Positions 51,303 to 60,205 of a stretch of 64,000 nucleotides of DNA are shown in pieces. How positions within the stretch are numbered: position 1 is the first letter of the stretch; each line of letters starts with the position of its first letter. A program made the position numbers and the translations under genes. This stretch comes from JAADHI01 sp964451325 (GTDB lineage Bacteria > Nitrospirota > Nitrospiria > SBBL01 > JAADHI01), in contig CAYVHO010000010.1 of assembly GCA_964451325.1 (NCBI GenBank), positions 1-64,000 on the forward strand, given 5' to 3'. Under the pieces are notes generated by a model. The model saw nothing but the letters and a program-made list of their open reading frames with translations, was not told the DNA's origin and made no database searches.

Positions 51303-52508
51303 ATGGCAAAAGTATTAGAAGGACCGGGGATGCGGCTCCTTTCAAAATGGGGCATGGCGGTGCCGAATTATGTTGTGATTACCGACGCGGCGCAGTTGGA
51401 TGAGTTGTCCCAGGCCAATCCTTGGTTGAGGGAATGTCAGTTGGTGGCAAAAGCCCATGAGGCCCTTGGGGGTCGCATGAAGTTGGGTTTGGTTAAAGTT
51501 GGACTTGATCTTGACGCTGCGCGGGCTGCGGCGAAAGAGATGATTGGCAAGGCTGTGGCTGAAGTGACCATTTCTCAGGTTATTATTTCTGAGATGGTAG
51601 AACACGAAGAAGAGTATTATCTGGCGGTTACATCGACCCGTGATGGTGCAGAAATTCTCTTAACCAGCATGGGCGGGATTGAAGTCGAAGCCAATTGGGA
51701 AAAAGTGAAAAAACTTGCAGTGCCTTTGGGCAGTGATCCCGACATGCAAGCGTTGACGGATTTAGCAAAGGATGCGGGTTTTGATGAGGCCTTGCTGCCA
51801 CGCGTTGCCAGTTTCGCAAACAAGCTTTTTAAATGTTATGACCAGGAAGATGGCAGCTATTTGGAAATCAACCCCCTGGTAAGACGCAGCGCCAATGGCG
51901 AATTGACTGCCTTGGATGCGGTGACGATGGTGGATGGAGATGCACGTTTCCGTCACCCGGATTGGAATTTCAATTTTGCCTCAGAATTTGGTCGACCTTA
52001 CTCGGATAACGAAAAGGCCATCATGGAGATTGATTCCAGGGTGAAGGGGTCGGTGAAATTTATTGAAATTCCCGGTGGCGATACGGCCTTGCTTCCTGCG
52101 GGGGGGGGTGCTTCGGTTTATTATTCGGATGCCGTCTTGGCGATGGGGGGGACTTTGGCCAATTATGCAGAGTACTCTGGGGACCCGCCCGATTGGGCAG
52201 TTGAAGCTTTAACCGAAAAAGTGTGTTCACTCAAAGGCATTAAACGCATTATCGTGGGGGGGGCCATTGCGAATTTCACCAATGTGAAAAAGACCTTTTC
52301 CGGGATTATTAAGGGATTTAGAAAAGCCAAGGCAGATGGAAAATTGGAAGACGTTTCGATTTGGGTGCGGCGTGGTGGCCCTTTTGAAAAAGAAGGTTTG
52401 GCTGCAATGAAAATGCTTGAGGATGAAGGGTTTGATATTCATGTTTATGATCGTTACACCCCTCTGACCGATATCGTGGACTATGCAATTGTGGGAGGTG
52501 GCACATGA
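51303..52508 (+). CDS. aclB: ATP-citrate lyase, AclB (SucC-like) subunit
   Basis: ATP-citrate lyase splits citrate to acetyl-CoA and oxaloacetate, the step that lets the TCA cycle run in reverse. The 401-aa subunit has the ATP-grasp and CoA-ligase-like organisation: AKAHEALGGRMKLGLVKVG, ISEMVEHEEEYYLAV, SYLEINPLVRR, DGDARFRHPDW and the CoA-ligase GGGASVYYSDAVLAMGG. The length matches two-subunit bacterial enzymes. The start has a GGAGG site six bases before the ATG. Its stop overlaps aclA by four bases. Confidence 0.93.
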   Translation: MAKVLEGPGMRLLSKWGMAVPNYVVITDAAQLDELSQANPWLRECQLVAKAHEALGGRMKLGLVKVGLDLDAARAAAKEMIGKAVAEVTISQVIISEMVEHEEEYYLAVTSTRDGAEILLTSMGGIEVEANWEKVKKLAVPLGSDPDMQALTDLAKDAGFDEALLPRVASFANKLFKCYDQEDGSYLEINPLVRRSANGELTALDAVTMVDGDARFRHPDWNFNFASEFGRPYSDNEKAIMEIDSRVKGSVKFIEIPGGDTALLPAGGGASVYYSDAVLAMGGTLANYAEYSGDPPDWAVEALTEKVCSLKGIKRIIVGGAIANFTNVKKTFSGIIKGFRKAKADGKLEDVSIWVRRGGPFEKEGLAAMKMLEDEGFDIHVYDRYTPLTDIVDYAIVGGGT

Positions 52509-54325
52509 GTATTATTACAAATAGAGAGACACGCGTCGTTATTCAAGGTGGCCCCGCGGGGGTCAGTGCGGCAAAACGCATGGCTGAATTTTGCCATTTA
52601 AGTCAGATCCCTTTTAATGTTTCTGCCTTTGTTTTTCCGCCCAGTGCTGGCAAAACAAACGAGATCGCCTTTGGCAGTACGCTGGTTTCTGTGCCGATCT
52701 TTAAAAGCGTTGCTGAGGCGACAGAAGCTTTTCCAGAGATCAACACTTCATTGATTTATATTGCCCCAAACCGTGCCTTTGCCGGCACGATGGAAGCATT
52801 GGATGCACCTAAGATCAAACTCGTTTCCATGATTACGGAAGGTGTGCCTGAAAAAGACGCCAAAAAACTGCGAATCGAAGCTGAAAAACGCGATAAAGTG
52901 TTTAACGGCCCTTCTTCCATTGGCGTAATTTCTGCTGGGGAGTCGCGTTTGGGTGTGATCGGTGGATCCTATGACAACCTCATGCTCTGCAAACTTCATC
53001 GTCAAGGCTCTTTTGGTGTGATTACAAAATCAGGCGGGCTTTCAAACGAAATTATGTGGATTTGCAGTCAGTTTGCGGATGGTATTACCACGGCAATCGG
53101 CATTGGTGGAGATACCTATCCCGGCTCAGATTTTGTGACCTATCTGGAAAAATTTGAAGAAGACCTTCAGACGAAAGTGGTTGTCATGGTCGGTGAAATG
53201 GGCGGCGATTTAGAAGAAAAAGCCGCCGCCTGGTTTGGCGAAAAGAAACGCCGGATTCAGCTGATTGCCGTTGTTTCGGGGTATTGCCAGGAACAGTTGC
53301 CCAAGGGCATGAAGTTCGGTCACGCGGGTGCAAAAGAAGGGCTGCATGGCGAAGGTTCGGCCAGAGCCAAGGCGGAAGCCTTAAAAGCATCCGGTGCGAT
53401 TGTTCCAGATACTTTTGGGGGTTTAGGCCCTGCAATCAAATCGGCTTACGAAGAAATCCTTGCCAGTGGTGCTTTGAAAGAAAAAGAAGAGCTTGAACCC
53501 CGGCATCTACCCAGAACTATTGAACAAACAATGAAAGACGGCGATGTTTTTGTCGAGCCTTTGATTAAGTCTTCCATTTGTGATGACCGAGGAGAAGAAC
53601 CGCTTTATAACGGCTATCCCGCCTCCGAATTGATTGATAAAGGTTATCAGATTCCTCATGTGATTGGTCTGCTTTGGGACAAACGTCTGGTGACACCCGT
53701 TGAGGCTGAAATCATTAAACGTATTGTTATTTTGTCTGCCGATCATGGCCCTTGTGTTTCGGGGGCCTTGGTGACGATTATTGCCGCCTGTGCAGGAATC
53801 AGTATGGCGCAGGCCGTCGCGGCGGGGATGATTATGATCGGCCCACGTTTTGGCGGTGCAGTAACCGGTGCCGGAAAATGGTTTAGCTACGGGGTTAAAA
53901 ACAAAATGTCAGTCGATGACTTTCTGACGCACATGAAAAAGAATGTCGGTCCTGTGCCTGGCATCGGTCATCGTGTGAAATCCTTACGTAACCCAGACAA
54001 ACGCGTAAAATCTTTGATCGCCTATGTTAAATCCACGGGAATTCCCACGCCGCATCTTGATTTTGCCTTGGCGATTGAGGAACGCACGACGGTCAAAAAA
54101 GACACCTTGATTTTGAATGTGGATGGTACGATGGCCGCGATTCTGGTGGATTTGCGTTTTCCTGTTGACTCTTTGAACGGATTTTTCATCCTCTCCAGAA
54201 CCATCGGAATGATTGGTCACTGGATCGACCAAAAACGTGAAGGCAGTCGCCTGATTCGTCTGTTCAAATATCTGGCCAACTACACCTCTCCCAAAAAGAG
54301 AGCGGTGCCGCCACTCGATTCCTAA
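52505..54325 (+). CDS. aclA: ATP-citrate lyase, AclA (SucD/citrate synthase-like) subunit
   Basis: The 606-aa partner has a CoA-binding SucD-like N-domain with the phospho-histidine in GMKFGHAGAKEG (His near 273), preceded by PSSIGVISAGESRLGVIGGS and TKSGGLSNEIMWI. A citrate-synthase-like C-domain (about 350-606) contains SADHGPCVSGALVTIIAA, GPRFGGAV and PGIGHRVKSLRNPDKRV. Both active parts look intact. With aclB it makes the full ATP-citrate lyase, strong evidence for CO2 fixation by the reductive TCA cycle. Confidence 0.95.
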   Translation: MSIITNRETRVVIQGGPAGVSAAKRMAEFCHLSQIPFNVSAFVFPPSAGKTNEIAFGSTLVSVPIFKSVAEATEAFPEINTSLIYIAPNRAFAGTMEALDAPKIKLVSMITEGVPEKDAKKLRIEAEKRDKVFNGPSSIGVISAGESRLGVIGGSYDNLMLCKLHRQGSFGVITKSGGLSNEIMWICSQFADGITTAIGIGGDTYPGSDFVTYLEKFEEDLQTKVVVMVGEMGGDLEEKAAAWFGEKKRRIQLIAVVSGYCQEQLPKGMKFGHAGAKEGLHGEGSARAKAEALKASGAIVPDTFGGLGPAIKSAYEEILASGALKEKEELEPRHLPRTIEQTMKDGDVFVEPLIKSSICDDRGEEPLYNGYPASELIDKGYQIPHVIGLLWDKRLVTPVEAEIIKRIVILSADHGPCVSGALVTIIAACAGISMAQAVAAGMIMIGPRFGGAVTGAGKWFSYGVKNKMSVDDFLTHMKKNVGPVPGIGHRVKSLRNPDKRVKSLIAYVKSTGIPTPHLDFALAIEERTTVKKDTLILNVDGTMAAILVDLRFPVDSLNGFFILSRTIGMIGHWIDQKREGSRLIRLFKYLANYTSPKKRAVPPLDS

Positions 54326-54346
54326 GATCGATAAAGATCACAAGAT

Positions 54347-54387
54347 GCAGCGGCAATCATGTGTCCTTGATTCATGATTGCCGCTGC
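54347..54387 (+). other. Strong hairpin between aclA and aconitase genes
   Basis: GCAGCGGCAATCATG (54347-54361) pairs perfectly with 54373-54387 across an 11-base loop. No T-run follows, so simple termination is unlikely; it may act in mRNA processing, stability or partial attenuation within the operon. Confidence 0.6.
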
Positions 54388-54462
54388 GTTAAAATCAGGC
54401 TCCCCGTCCAGCAGGAAATTTGAAGATAAGACGGGGAAGCCCCCTTTTTTAAGGAGATAAAA

Positions 54463-56709
54463 ATGTCAGCTAAAACAATTGAAGCACAATATCAGCACAT
54501 GTCCGTTCGGGTTGATGCCATGCGTAAGAAAACCGGCCAACCTTTAACCTTGACCGAAAAAATTCTGTTCTCTCACTTAGATGATCCGGAAGGTCAAACA
54601 TTAGAACGCGGAAAGGCCCAGCTTGCGCTTCGCCCTGACCGCGTGGCCATGCAGGATGCGACCGCTCAGATGGCGATGCTGCAATTTATTCAGGCCAACA
54701 AAAAACGTGCCGCTGTGCCCAGCACCATTCATTGTGACCATTTGATTCGGGCGCAAAGTGGTGCAAAAGAAGACATTGACCGCGCCATTGCTGAAAATAA
54801 GGAAGTCTACGATTTTCTGGCCTCTGCTTCGGCGAAATATGGCATTGGATTTTGGAAACCGGGTGCAGGGATCATTCACCAGGTTGTGCTTGAAAACTAT
54901 GCCTATCCGGGCGGATTGATTATCGGGACAGATTCCCACACACCCAATGGTGGTGGTTTGGGCATGCTCGCCATTGGTGTGGGCGGCGCAGACGCAGGAG
55001 AAGTGATGGCAGGTCTGCCTTGGGAAGTGCTTCATCCAAAGCTTCTGGGTGTGCGTTTGATCGGTTCTCTTCAGGGCTGGGCTTCTGCAAAAGACGTGAT
55101 CCTGTGTTTACTTGGAAAATTGACGACGAAGGGTGGCACGAACAAAATCGTCGAATATTTTGGCCCGGGTGCTGAAACGATCAGTGCGACCGGAAAAGGC
55201 ACCATTACCAATATGGGGGCTGAGTTGGGCGCGACCACTTCTGTTTTCCCTTATGATCAGAAAATGGCCGCTTATTTGAAAATAACCGATCGTTCGGACA
55301 TTGCGGCCTTGGCCGAAGCCAATAAAGCTCTTTTGACTGCCGATTCAGAGGTACTGGCCGATCCTGAAAGCTATTATGATGAAGTGGTTGAAATCAATTT
55401 GTCCGAATTAGAGCCTTATGTGGTGGGTCCGCATTCTCCTGATCTGGCCCGTCCTATTTCTGCTTTGGGCGATGAAGCCCGTGAAAAAGGCTATCCCATG
55501 GAAGTCAGGGCGGCCTTGGTTGGAAGTTGCACCAATTCTTCTTATGAAGACATTACCCGCGCAGCCCACATCGCACGCCAGGGTTTAAAGGCGGGTCTGA
55601 AGGCCAAAGGGATCTTTTTGATTTCTCCAGGTTCTGAGCGGATTTATCACACCATGAAACGCGATGGCTTTATGCAAACCTTTGAAGAAATGGGTGGCAC
55701 TGTACTGGCGAATGCCTGTGGCCCCTGCATTGGACAATGGCAACGCGAAGATGTCGAAAAAGGCACGGCCAATTCAATCTTCAGCTCTTTTAACCGCAAT
55801 TTTAAAGCCCGGAATGACGGCAATACAGAGACACTTTCTTTCTTGAGTAGCCCTGAGTTGGTCACCGTGATGGCTTTTGCCGGAAACCTGGGTTTTAATC
55901 CACTGACGGATAGCTTGGAAACAGCAGACGGCACAAAAATGAAATTCGAGCCCCCGCAAGGGCAGGAACTTCCGGTCAATGGTTTTGCAAAAGGGGAAGA
56001 GGGTTTGATTCCTCCTGCAGCAGATGGGGAAGGTATTTCCGTGATCGTTCCAGATGAAAGTGAGCGCTTACAGTTGCTCGCGCCGTTTCCGGTTTGGGAT
56101 GGCAAAGATTTTGAGGATTTAATTGTATTACTCAAGGTCAAAGGGAAATGTACGACGGATCATATTTCTCCCGCTGGCCCTTGGCTCCGGTATCGCGGTC
56201 ATTTGGATCGCATCAGTGACAATATGTTTTTGGGGGCGAACAACGTTTTTAGCGATACCCCAGGAAAAGCAAATGATAGGCTCTCCGGTGAAAAAGACCT
56301 CACCCCCGCACAAGTCGCACGACGCTACAAGTTAAAAGGCGCGGCCTCCATTGTGATTGGAGACGAAAACTACGGTGAAGGCAGCTCCCGTGAGCATGCT
56401 GCGATGTCGCCGCGTTTTCTGGGTGTAAAAGTAGTCATTACCAAAAGCTTTGCGCGGATTCATGAGACCAACCTGAAAAAACAGGGTGTCTTGCCGCTGA
56501 CCTTTGCAAATCCGGATGACTGGGAAAAGATCGGAGAAGCTGACCGTGTGAGTGTGCGGGGTTTGGCCGATCTAGCACCGGAAAAACCTGTTGATGTCGT
56601 GATCCTGAGAGAGGGCAAAGAAATCTGTATTCAAACAAATCACAGCTTGACGGAACCGCAGTTAAGCTGGTTTAAGGCGGGTTCAGCCTTAAATGCTTTG
56701 AATGCATGA
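54463..56709 (+). CDS. acn: Aconitate hydratase
   Basis: Aconitase interconverts citrate and isocitrate through a 4Fe-4S cluster. The 748-aa protein is of the mitochondrial-like family: IHCDHLIRAQSGA, GIGFWKPGAGIIHQVVLENY, the cluster Cys in VGSCTNSSYEDI (near 355) and ACGPCIGQW, and the swivel domain with IGDENYGEGSSREHAA and KSFARIHETNLKKQG. The spacing of the three cluster cysteines is intact. It lies in the rTCA operon directly after aclBA and shortly before the fumarate reductase genes. A GGAG site precedes the ATG. Confidence 0.95.
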   Translation: MSAKTIEAQYQHMSVRVDAMRKKTGQPLTLTEKILFSHLDDPEGQTLERGKAQLALRPDRVAMQDATAQMAMLQFIQANKKRAAVPSTIHCDHLIRAQSGAKEDIDRAIAENKEVYDFLASASAKYGIGFWKPGAGIIHQVVLENYAYPGGLIIGTDSHTPNGGGLGMLAIGVGGADAGEVMAGLPWEVLHPKLLGVRLIGSLQGWASAKDVILCLLGKLTTKGGTNKIVEYFGPGAETISATGKGTITNMGAELGATTSVFPYDQKMAAYLKITDRSDIAALAEANKALLTADSEVLADPESYYDEVVEINLSELEPYVVGPHSPDLARPISALGDEAREKGYPMEVRAALVGSCTNSSYEDITRAAHIARQGLKAGLKAKGIFLISPGSERIYHTMKRDGFMQTFEEMGGTVLANACGPCIGQWQREDVEKGTANSIFSSFNRNFKARNDGNTETLSFLSSPELVTVMAFAGNLGFNPLTDSLETADGTKMKFEPPQGQELPVNGFAKGEEGLIPPAADGEGISVIVPDESERLQLLAPFPVWDGKDFEDLIVLLKVKGKCTTDHISPAGPWLRYRGHLDRISDNMFLGANNVFSDTPGKANDRLSGEKDLTPAQVARRYKLKGAASIVIGDENYGEGSSREHAAMSPRFLGVKVVITKSFARIHETNLKKQGVLPLTFANPDDWEKIGEADRVSVRGLADLAPEKPVDVVILREGKEICIQTNHSLTEPQLSWFKAGSALNALNA

Positions 56710-56720
56710 TTGACTTGTAA

Positions 56721-57410
56721 ATGACAGTCTCTTCAGTAAAAGAAAAAACAGCACAGACCGTAAGGGTTGAGATTATGGGGAAGCAGCATCAAGTCCCCGA
56801 AGGTCTGACGATGTTGCAGGCCATGTGGCACACGGGTCATGAATTGACCCGTGGTGTCGGATGTCTTGGTGGTATTTGTGGGGCCTGTCCCTCAAAATAC
56901 ACAACCCCTGCAGACGCTAAAATTAAGACAGCCCTGGCCTGTCAGACCCAGGTTGAGGAGGGCATGTCGTTTTCTTTGACCGCCCCCTACTATCCTAACC
57001 GTAAAGTCGTTTCTGATTTCAAAAAAATGGAAGATCCAAAGCAGGAGATTTTTCGGCTTTACCCGGAAACGGCTCTTTGTCGAAACTGTGATGCCTGTAC
57101 TCAGGCCTGCCCCAAGGGCATTGATGTGCGCACCGGGGTTTGGAAGGCGGCCTTTGGTCATTTTAAAGAGGGCGCAGACCTCTTTTTGTCCTGTGTCATG
57201 TGTAGTCTTTGTGTGCCTGTTTGCATCGCCGACATTGCGCCCAATCAGATTGGGCTTTACATGCGCCGGGCGCAAGGCATCTTTTTTAATGAGCGCTCCA
57301 CTCATCTTTTGACCCGTCTGGAAGAAATTGAGCAGGGTCAATTTGATGCGGAGTGGGAGCAACTTTTAAGCCTATCGGACGCGGAAATTAAGTCCAAACC
57401 GCTGGTTTAA
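56721..57410 (+). CDS. Fumarate reductase/succinate dehydrogenase iron-sulfur subunit (copy 1)
   Basis: The 229-aa FrdB-like protein has a 2Fe-2S domain (Cys 48, 53, 56 and 74 in GCLGGICGAC and ALACQ). Two 4Fe-4S motifs follow: CRNCDACTQACPKG (120-130) and CVMCSLCVPVC (158-168). It carries electrons to the FAD subunit at 58104. No membrane-anchor (C/D-type) subunit is near, so the complex may be soluble as in Aquificales-type fumarate reductases. It lies 11 bases after acn. The paralogous second copy follows. Confidence 0.85.
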   Translation: MTVSSVKEKTAQTVRVEIMGKQHQVPEGLTMLQAMWHTGHELTRGVGCLGGICGACPSKYTTPADAKIKTALACQTQVEEGMSFSLTAPYYPNRKVVSDFKKMEDPKQEIFRLYPETALCRNCDACTQACPKGIDVRTGVWKAAFGHFKEGADLFLSCVMCSLCVPVCIADIAPNQIGLYMRRAQGIFFNERSTHLLTRLEEIEQGQFDAEWEQLLSLSDAEIKSKPLV

Positions 57411-57434
57411 TCAGCGCGTCTTTGCAAGGGGAGA

Positions 57435-58082
57435 TTGAGCATTTCAAGATCTGTAACGATTACCGTCGCTGGTGAAACACATCAGGTTCCAGAAGACATT
57501 ACGATTATTCAGGCCATGTGGCACCTGGGTCGGTCGATGGAAAAGAATATCGGTTGTCTCGGCGGAGCATGTGGCGCTTGTGTTGTCGTAACTCGTTTGC
57601 CGGGTCAAATGCTTCCCCATACCGCTCTTGCCTGCCAAATGATGGTTGCCGAAGGTTTGAATATCAGCTTTCTCCAGGGCGATCCCTCTGAAAAAGCCAT
57701 CGCCCCACTGCCCTTGGAATCCCCCAGTCGTGAAACCGTTTTTCAATATTATCCTGAAACGAAACGCTGTGTGGCTTGCAACGCCTGTACACAAGCCTGT
57801 CCTCAAAAAATTGATGTGATGGCGGGTGTGCGGGAGATGCTGACTGGAGATCTTGCGGTCGTGGCAGAGCGTTTCACCACTTGTGTCATGTGTGGCCTGT
57901 GTGCTGCTGTTTGTGACGCGGGTATTCGTCCCCATCGCATGGGTTTATACGCACGACGTTTGGCGGGGGCATTTCACCCCAAAAAACCAGTGCAATTGCT
58001 CAATCGTATTGAAGAAATCGCTTCTGATAAGTTCAATGCAGCCTGGGATCGTGTGATGCAGGAAACAGAGCTTAGCAAGTGA
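57435..58082 (+). CDS. Fumarate reductase/succinate dehydrogenase iron-sulfur subunit (copy 2)
   Basis: The 215-aa protein is a tandem paralog of its upstream neighbour. 2Fe-2S cysteines are 41, 46, 49 and 67 (GCLGGACGAC, ALACQ), and the 4Fe-4S motifs are CVACNACTQACPQ (112-122) and CVMCGLCAAVC (150-160). All ligands are kept in both copies, so both are likely functional rather than one being a decayed duplicate. The TTG start at 57435 follows AAGGGGAG closely. The conserved central part QVPE---IQAMWH is shared by the two proteins. Confidence 0.85.
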   Translation: MSISRSVTITVAGETHQVPEDITIIQAMWHLGRSMEKNIGCLGGACGACVVVTRLPGQMLPHTALACQMMVAEGLNISFLQGDPSEKAIAPLPLESPSRETVFQYYPETKRCVACNACTQACPQKIDVMAGVREMLTGDLAVVAERFTTCVMCGLCAAVCDAGIRPHRMGLYARRLAGAFHPKKPVQLLNRIEEIASDKFNAAWDRVMQETELSK

Positions 58083-58103
58083 CGATGCAAAAGGACATAA
58101 GGC

Positions 58104-59690
58104 ATGAATGAGTTTGAGCGTTCTAAACAGCGTGTAACTGAAGGGCGTGAGGCCCGAAAAACGGGAGAGATGCCGCGGATTTCACAAGACGAAAAAAATG
58201 CCCTATTGAATCTCTACCACCCCGACTTAAAAAAAGAAGCCTACGCCACCATTCGGATCGGTGCAAACCAAGGCCAGAAAACCGTTCATGAAGTGGTTCG
58301 TTTACTGGAGGGTGAAAGTGTTCTGTCCTCAAATCCGCCTGAACTGAGTCCTGCACATCAAGTCGATGTGCTCGTGGTTGGAGGGGGTGGTGCAGGTGCG
58401 AGTGCGGCATTGATGGCAGAGGCTGCAGGCGCAAAGGTCCTCATGGCGACCAAATTGCGACTTGGTGATTCTAATACCGTCATGGCCGAAGGCGGGATGC
58501 AGGTGGCCGTTTCCCCTGAAGATTCTCCTGTGCGCCATTTTCTGGATACGCTCAAGGGCGGTCAGATGGCGAATGATCGCACCCTCTTAAAAGCCCTGGT
58601 TTCGGAAGGCCCCGCAAATGCCAAATGGCTGATGGACTTAGGCGTGATGTTTGACCGGGAGGAAGACGGAAACTTAAGCCTTCGCTCGGGTGGCGGTAGT
58701 AGTCTGCCCCGTCTCTTGCGCTGTAAAGATTACACGGGTCTTGAGTTGATGCGTGTTTTGAAAGATGCCGTCTTAAATGAAGACATTCAAATCCTGGAAT
58801 TCAGTCCTGTCATCGAATTTCTGACAGACGGCGACGGGACTTGCACGGGTGCGGTCTTAAAAGATTTGGATACGGATAAACGCATTGTGGTTCAGGCTAA
58901 AACCGTTATTTTGGCGACAGGGGGGATTGGTCGTCTCCATATCCAAGGTTTTCCCACAAGCAATCACTATGGGGCAACGGGCGATGGGCTTGTCCTGTCT
59001 TATCGCGCTGGCGCTGAGCTTAAATTTCAAGACACTTTTCAATATCACCCCACGGGTTCTGTTTTTCCCGAAGCCATGGCGGGACTCCTGGTGACCGAGG
59101 CGATTCGTTCTGTGGGCGCGCAGCTTTTGAATGTAAAGGGTGAGCGTTTTGTTTATGAATTGGAAACACGCGACGCTGTGGCTTCTGCGGTCATTCGGGA
59201 ATGTGAGGAAGGTCGTGGTGTTGAAACATCCGCGGGGCGAAAAGGGGTTTGGCTGGATATGCCCCTGGTGGATGTCTTGCATGGTGAGGGCACATTGGCC
59301 GAGCATTTCCCAAACATGGTGAAGCAGTTCTCGCGCTACGACATCGATATCAGCAAAGAGCCTGTTTTGATTTACCCGACCTTACATTATCAAAATGGGG
59401 GGGTGAAAATTGATGTGGATGGGGAGTCCACTTTGAAAAATCTTTTTGTGGCAGGTGAAGCCTCCGGTGGGATTCATGGTCGAAACCGTTTGATGGGCAA
59501 TTCCCTACTCGACATTGTTGTTTATGGACGACGGACGGGTGTGGCTGCGGCAAAAAGGGCGACTGAAGTGGACTTTAAGACACTGACCCTGAATCATCTG
59601 AATGACTTTCAATTACAACAAAAAGCGGCGGGGGTGGTTTCTGAGACGGTTTCACCCATTCTTTTTCCAGATTATGTTAATAAGGGATAA
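58104..59690 (+). CDS. frdA: Fumarate reductase/succinate dehydrogenase flavoprotein subunit
   Basis: The 528-aa FAD-binding subunit has the dinucleotide motif VDVLVVGGGGAGASAALMA near 90. The substrate-site region reads QYHPTGSVFPEAMAGLLVTEAIR, and the end reads EASGGIHGRNRLMGNSLLDIVVYGRR. An N-terminal ~80-residue extension (MNEFERSKQRVTEGREAR) precedes the FAD domain and is unusual for SdhA. It probably forms a soluble fumarate reductase with the two iron-sulfur subunits just upstream. In the rTCA context it runs fumarate to succinate. Confidence 0.88.
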   Translation: MNEFERSKQRVTEGREARKTGEMPRISQDEKNALLNLYHPDLKKEAYATIRIGANQGQKTVHEVVRLLEGESVLSSNPPELSPAHQVDVLVVGGGGAGASAALMAEAAGAKVLMATKLRLGDSNTVMAEGGMQVAVSPEDSPVRHFLDTLKGGQMANDRTLLKALVSEGPANAKWLMDLGVMFDREEDGNLSLRSGGGSSLPRLLRCKDYTGLELMRVLKDAVLNEDIQILEFSPVIEFLTDGDGTCTGAVLKDLDTDKRIVVQAKTVILATGGIGRLHIQGFPTSNHYGATGDGLVLSYRAGAELKFQDTFQYHPTGSVFPEAMAGLLVTEAIRSVGAQLLNVKGERFVYELETRDAVASAVIRECEEGRGVETSAGRKGVWLDMPLVDVLHGEGTLAEHFPNMVKQFSRYDIDISKEPVLIYPTLHYQNGGVKIDVDGESTLKNLFVAGEASGGIHGRNRLMGNSLLDIVVYGRRTGVAAAKRATEVDFKTLTLNHLNDFQLQQKAAGVVSETVSPILFPDYVNKG

Positions 59691-59765
59691 ATAACCTTAT
59701 CCTGAAAAATGAAGAGATGTCCTTAAATAAGTAGAGTGACTCAACCGAAGTTCTGGGAGGAAAAG

Positions 59766-60194
59766 ATGAATTTTTTGAAGTTATGGTTCGTGGTGGGTCT
59801 TATATTTTTATCCAGTGTTCTTGTTCCCGTGGTCAATGCTGGGACCGCTTCGCCCAAGGGTGCGGAAGTCTACATCATCTCGCCGATGGATGGTGATACC
59901 GTGGGCAAAGATTTTACGGTGCGTTTTGGTCTCAAAGGCATGGGTGTCGCACCCGCAGGCACGGATAAAGCCAAGACCGGACACCATCATTTGATGGTCG
60001 ATGGCAAAAAATTGCCCCCGATGGACAAAGCCATGAGTAAAGATTGGGTCAAGCATTTTGGCGGAGGGCAAACCGAAGTGACACTTTCTCTTTCGCCAGG
60101 CAAACATACCTTGCAGTTGATTCTTGGGGATAAGGCGCACGTGCCACATAAGCCACCTGTGATTTCAAAGTCCATTACCATTACTGTGAAATAA
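59766..60194 (+). CDS. DUF4399 exported protein
   Basis: The ~142-aa protein has a signal peptide (MNFLKLWFVVGLIFLSSVLV ... NAG). A DUF4399 domain follows: YIISPMDGDTVGKDFTVRFG, a His-rich TGHHHLMVDGKKLP and GGGQTEVTLSLSPGKHTLQL. The histidine cluster could bind metal, but this is not established. ATG 59766 follows GGGAGGAAAAG; a GTG at 59736 is less likely. Its place inside the fumarate reductase-sucCD operon is odd for a periplasmic protein. Confidence 0.82.
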   Translation: MNFLKLWFVVGLIFLSSVLVPVVNAGTASPKGAEVYIISPMDGDTVGKDFTVRFGLKGMGVAPAGTDKAKTGHHHLMVDGKKLPPMDKAMSKDWVKHFGGGQTEVTLSLSPGKHTLQLILGDKAHVPHKPPVISKSITITVK

Positions 60195-60205
60195 AAAGGA
60201 ATCCT

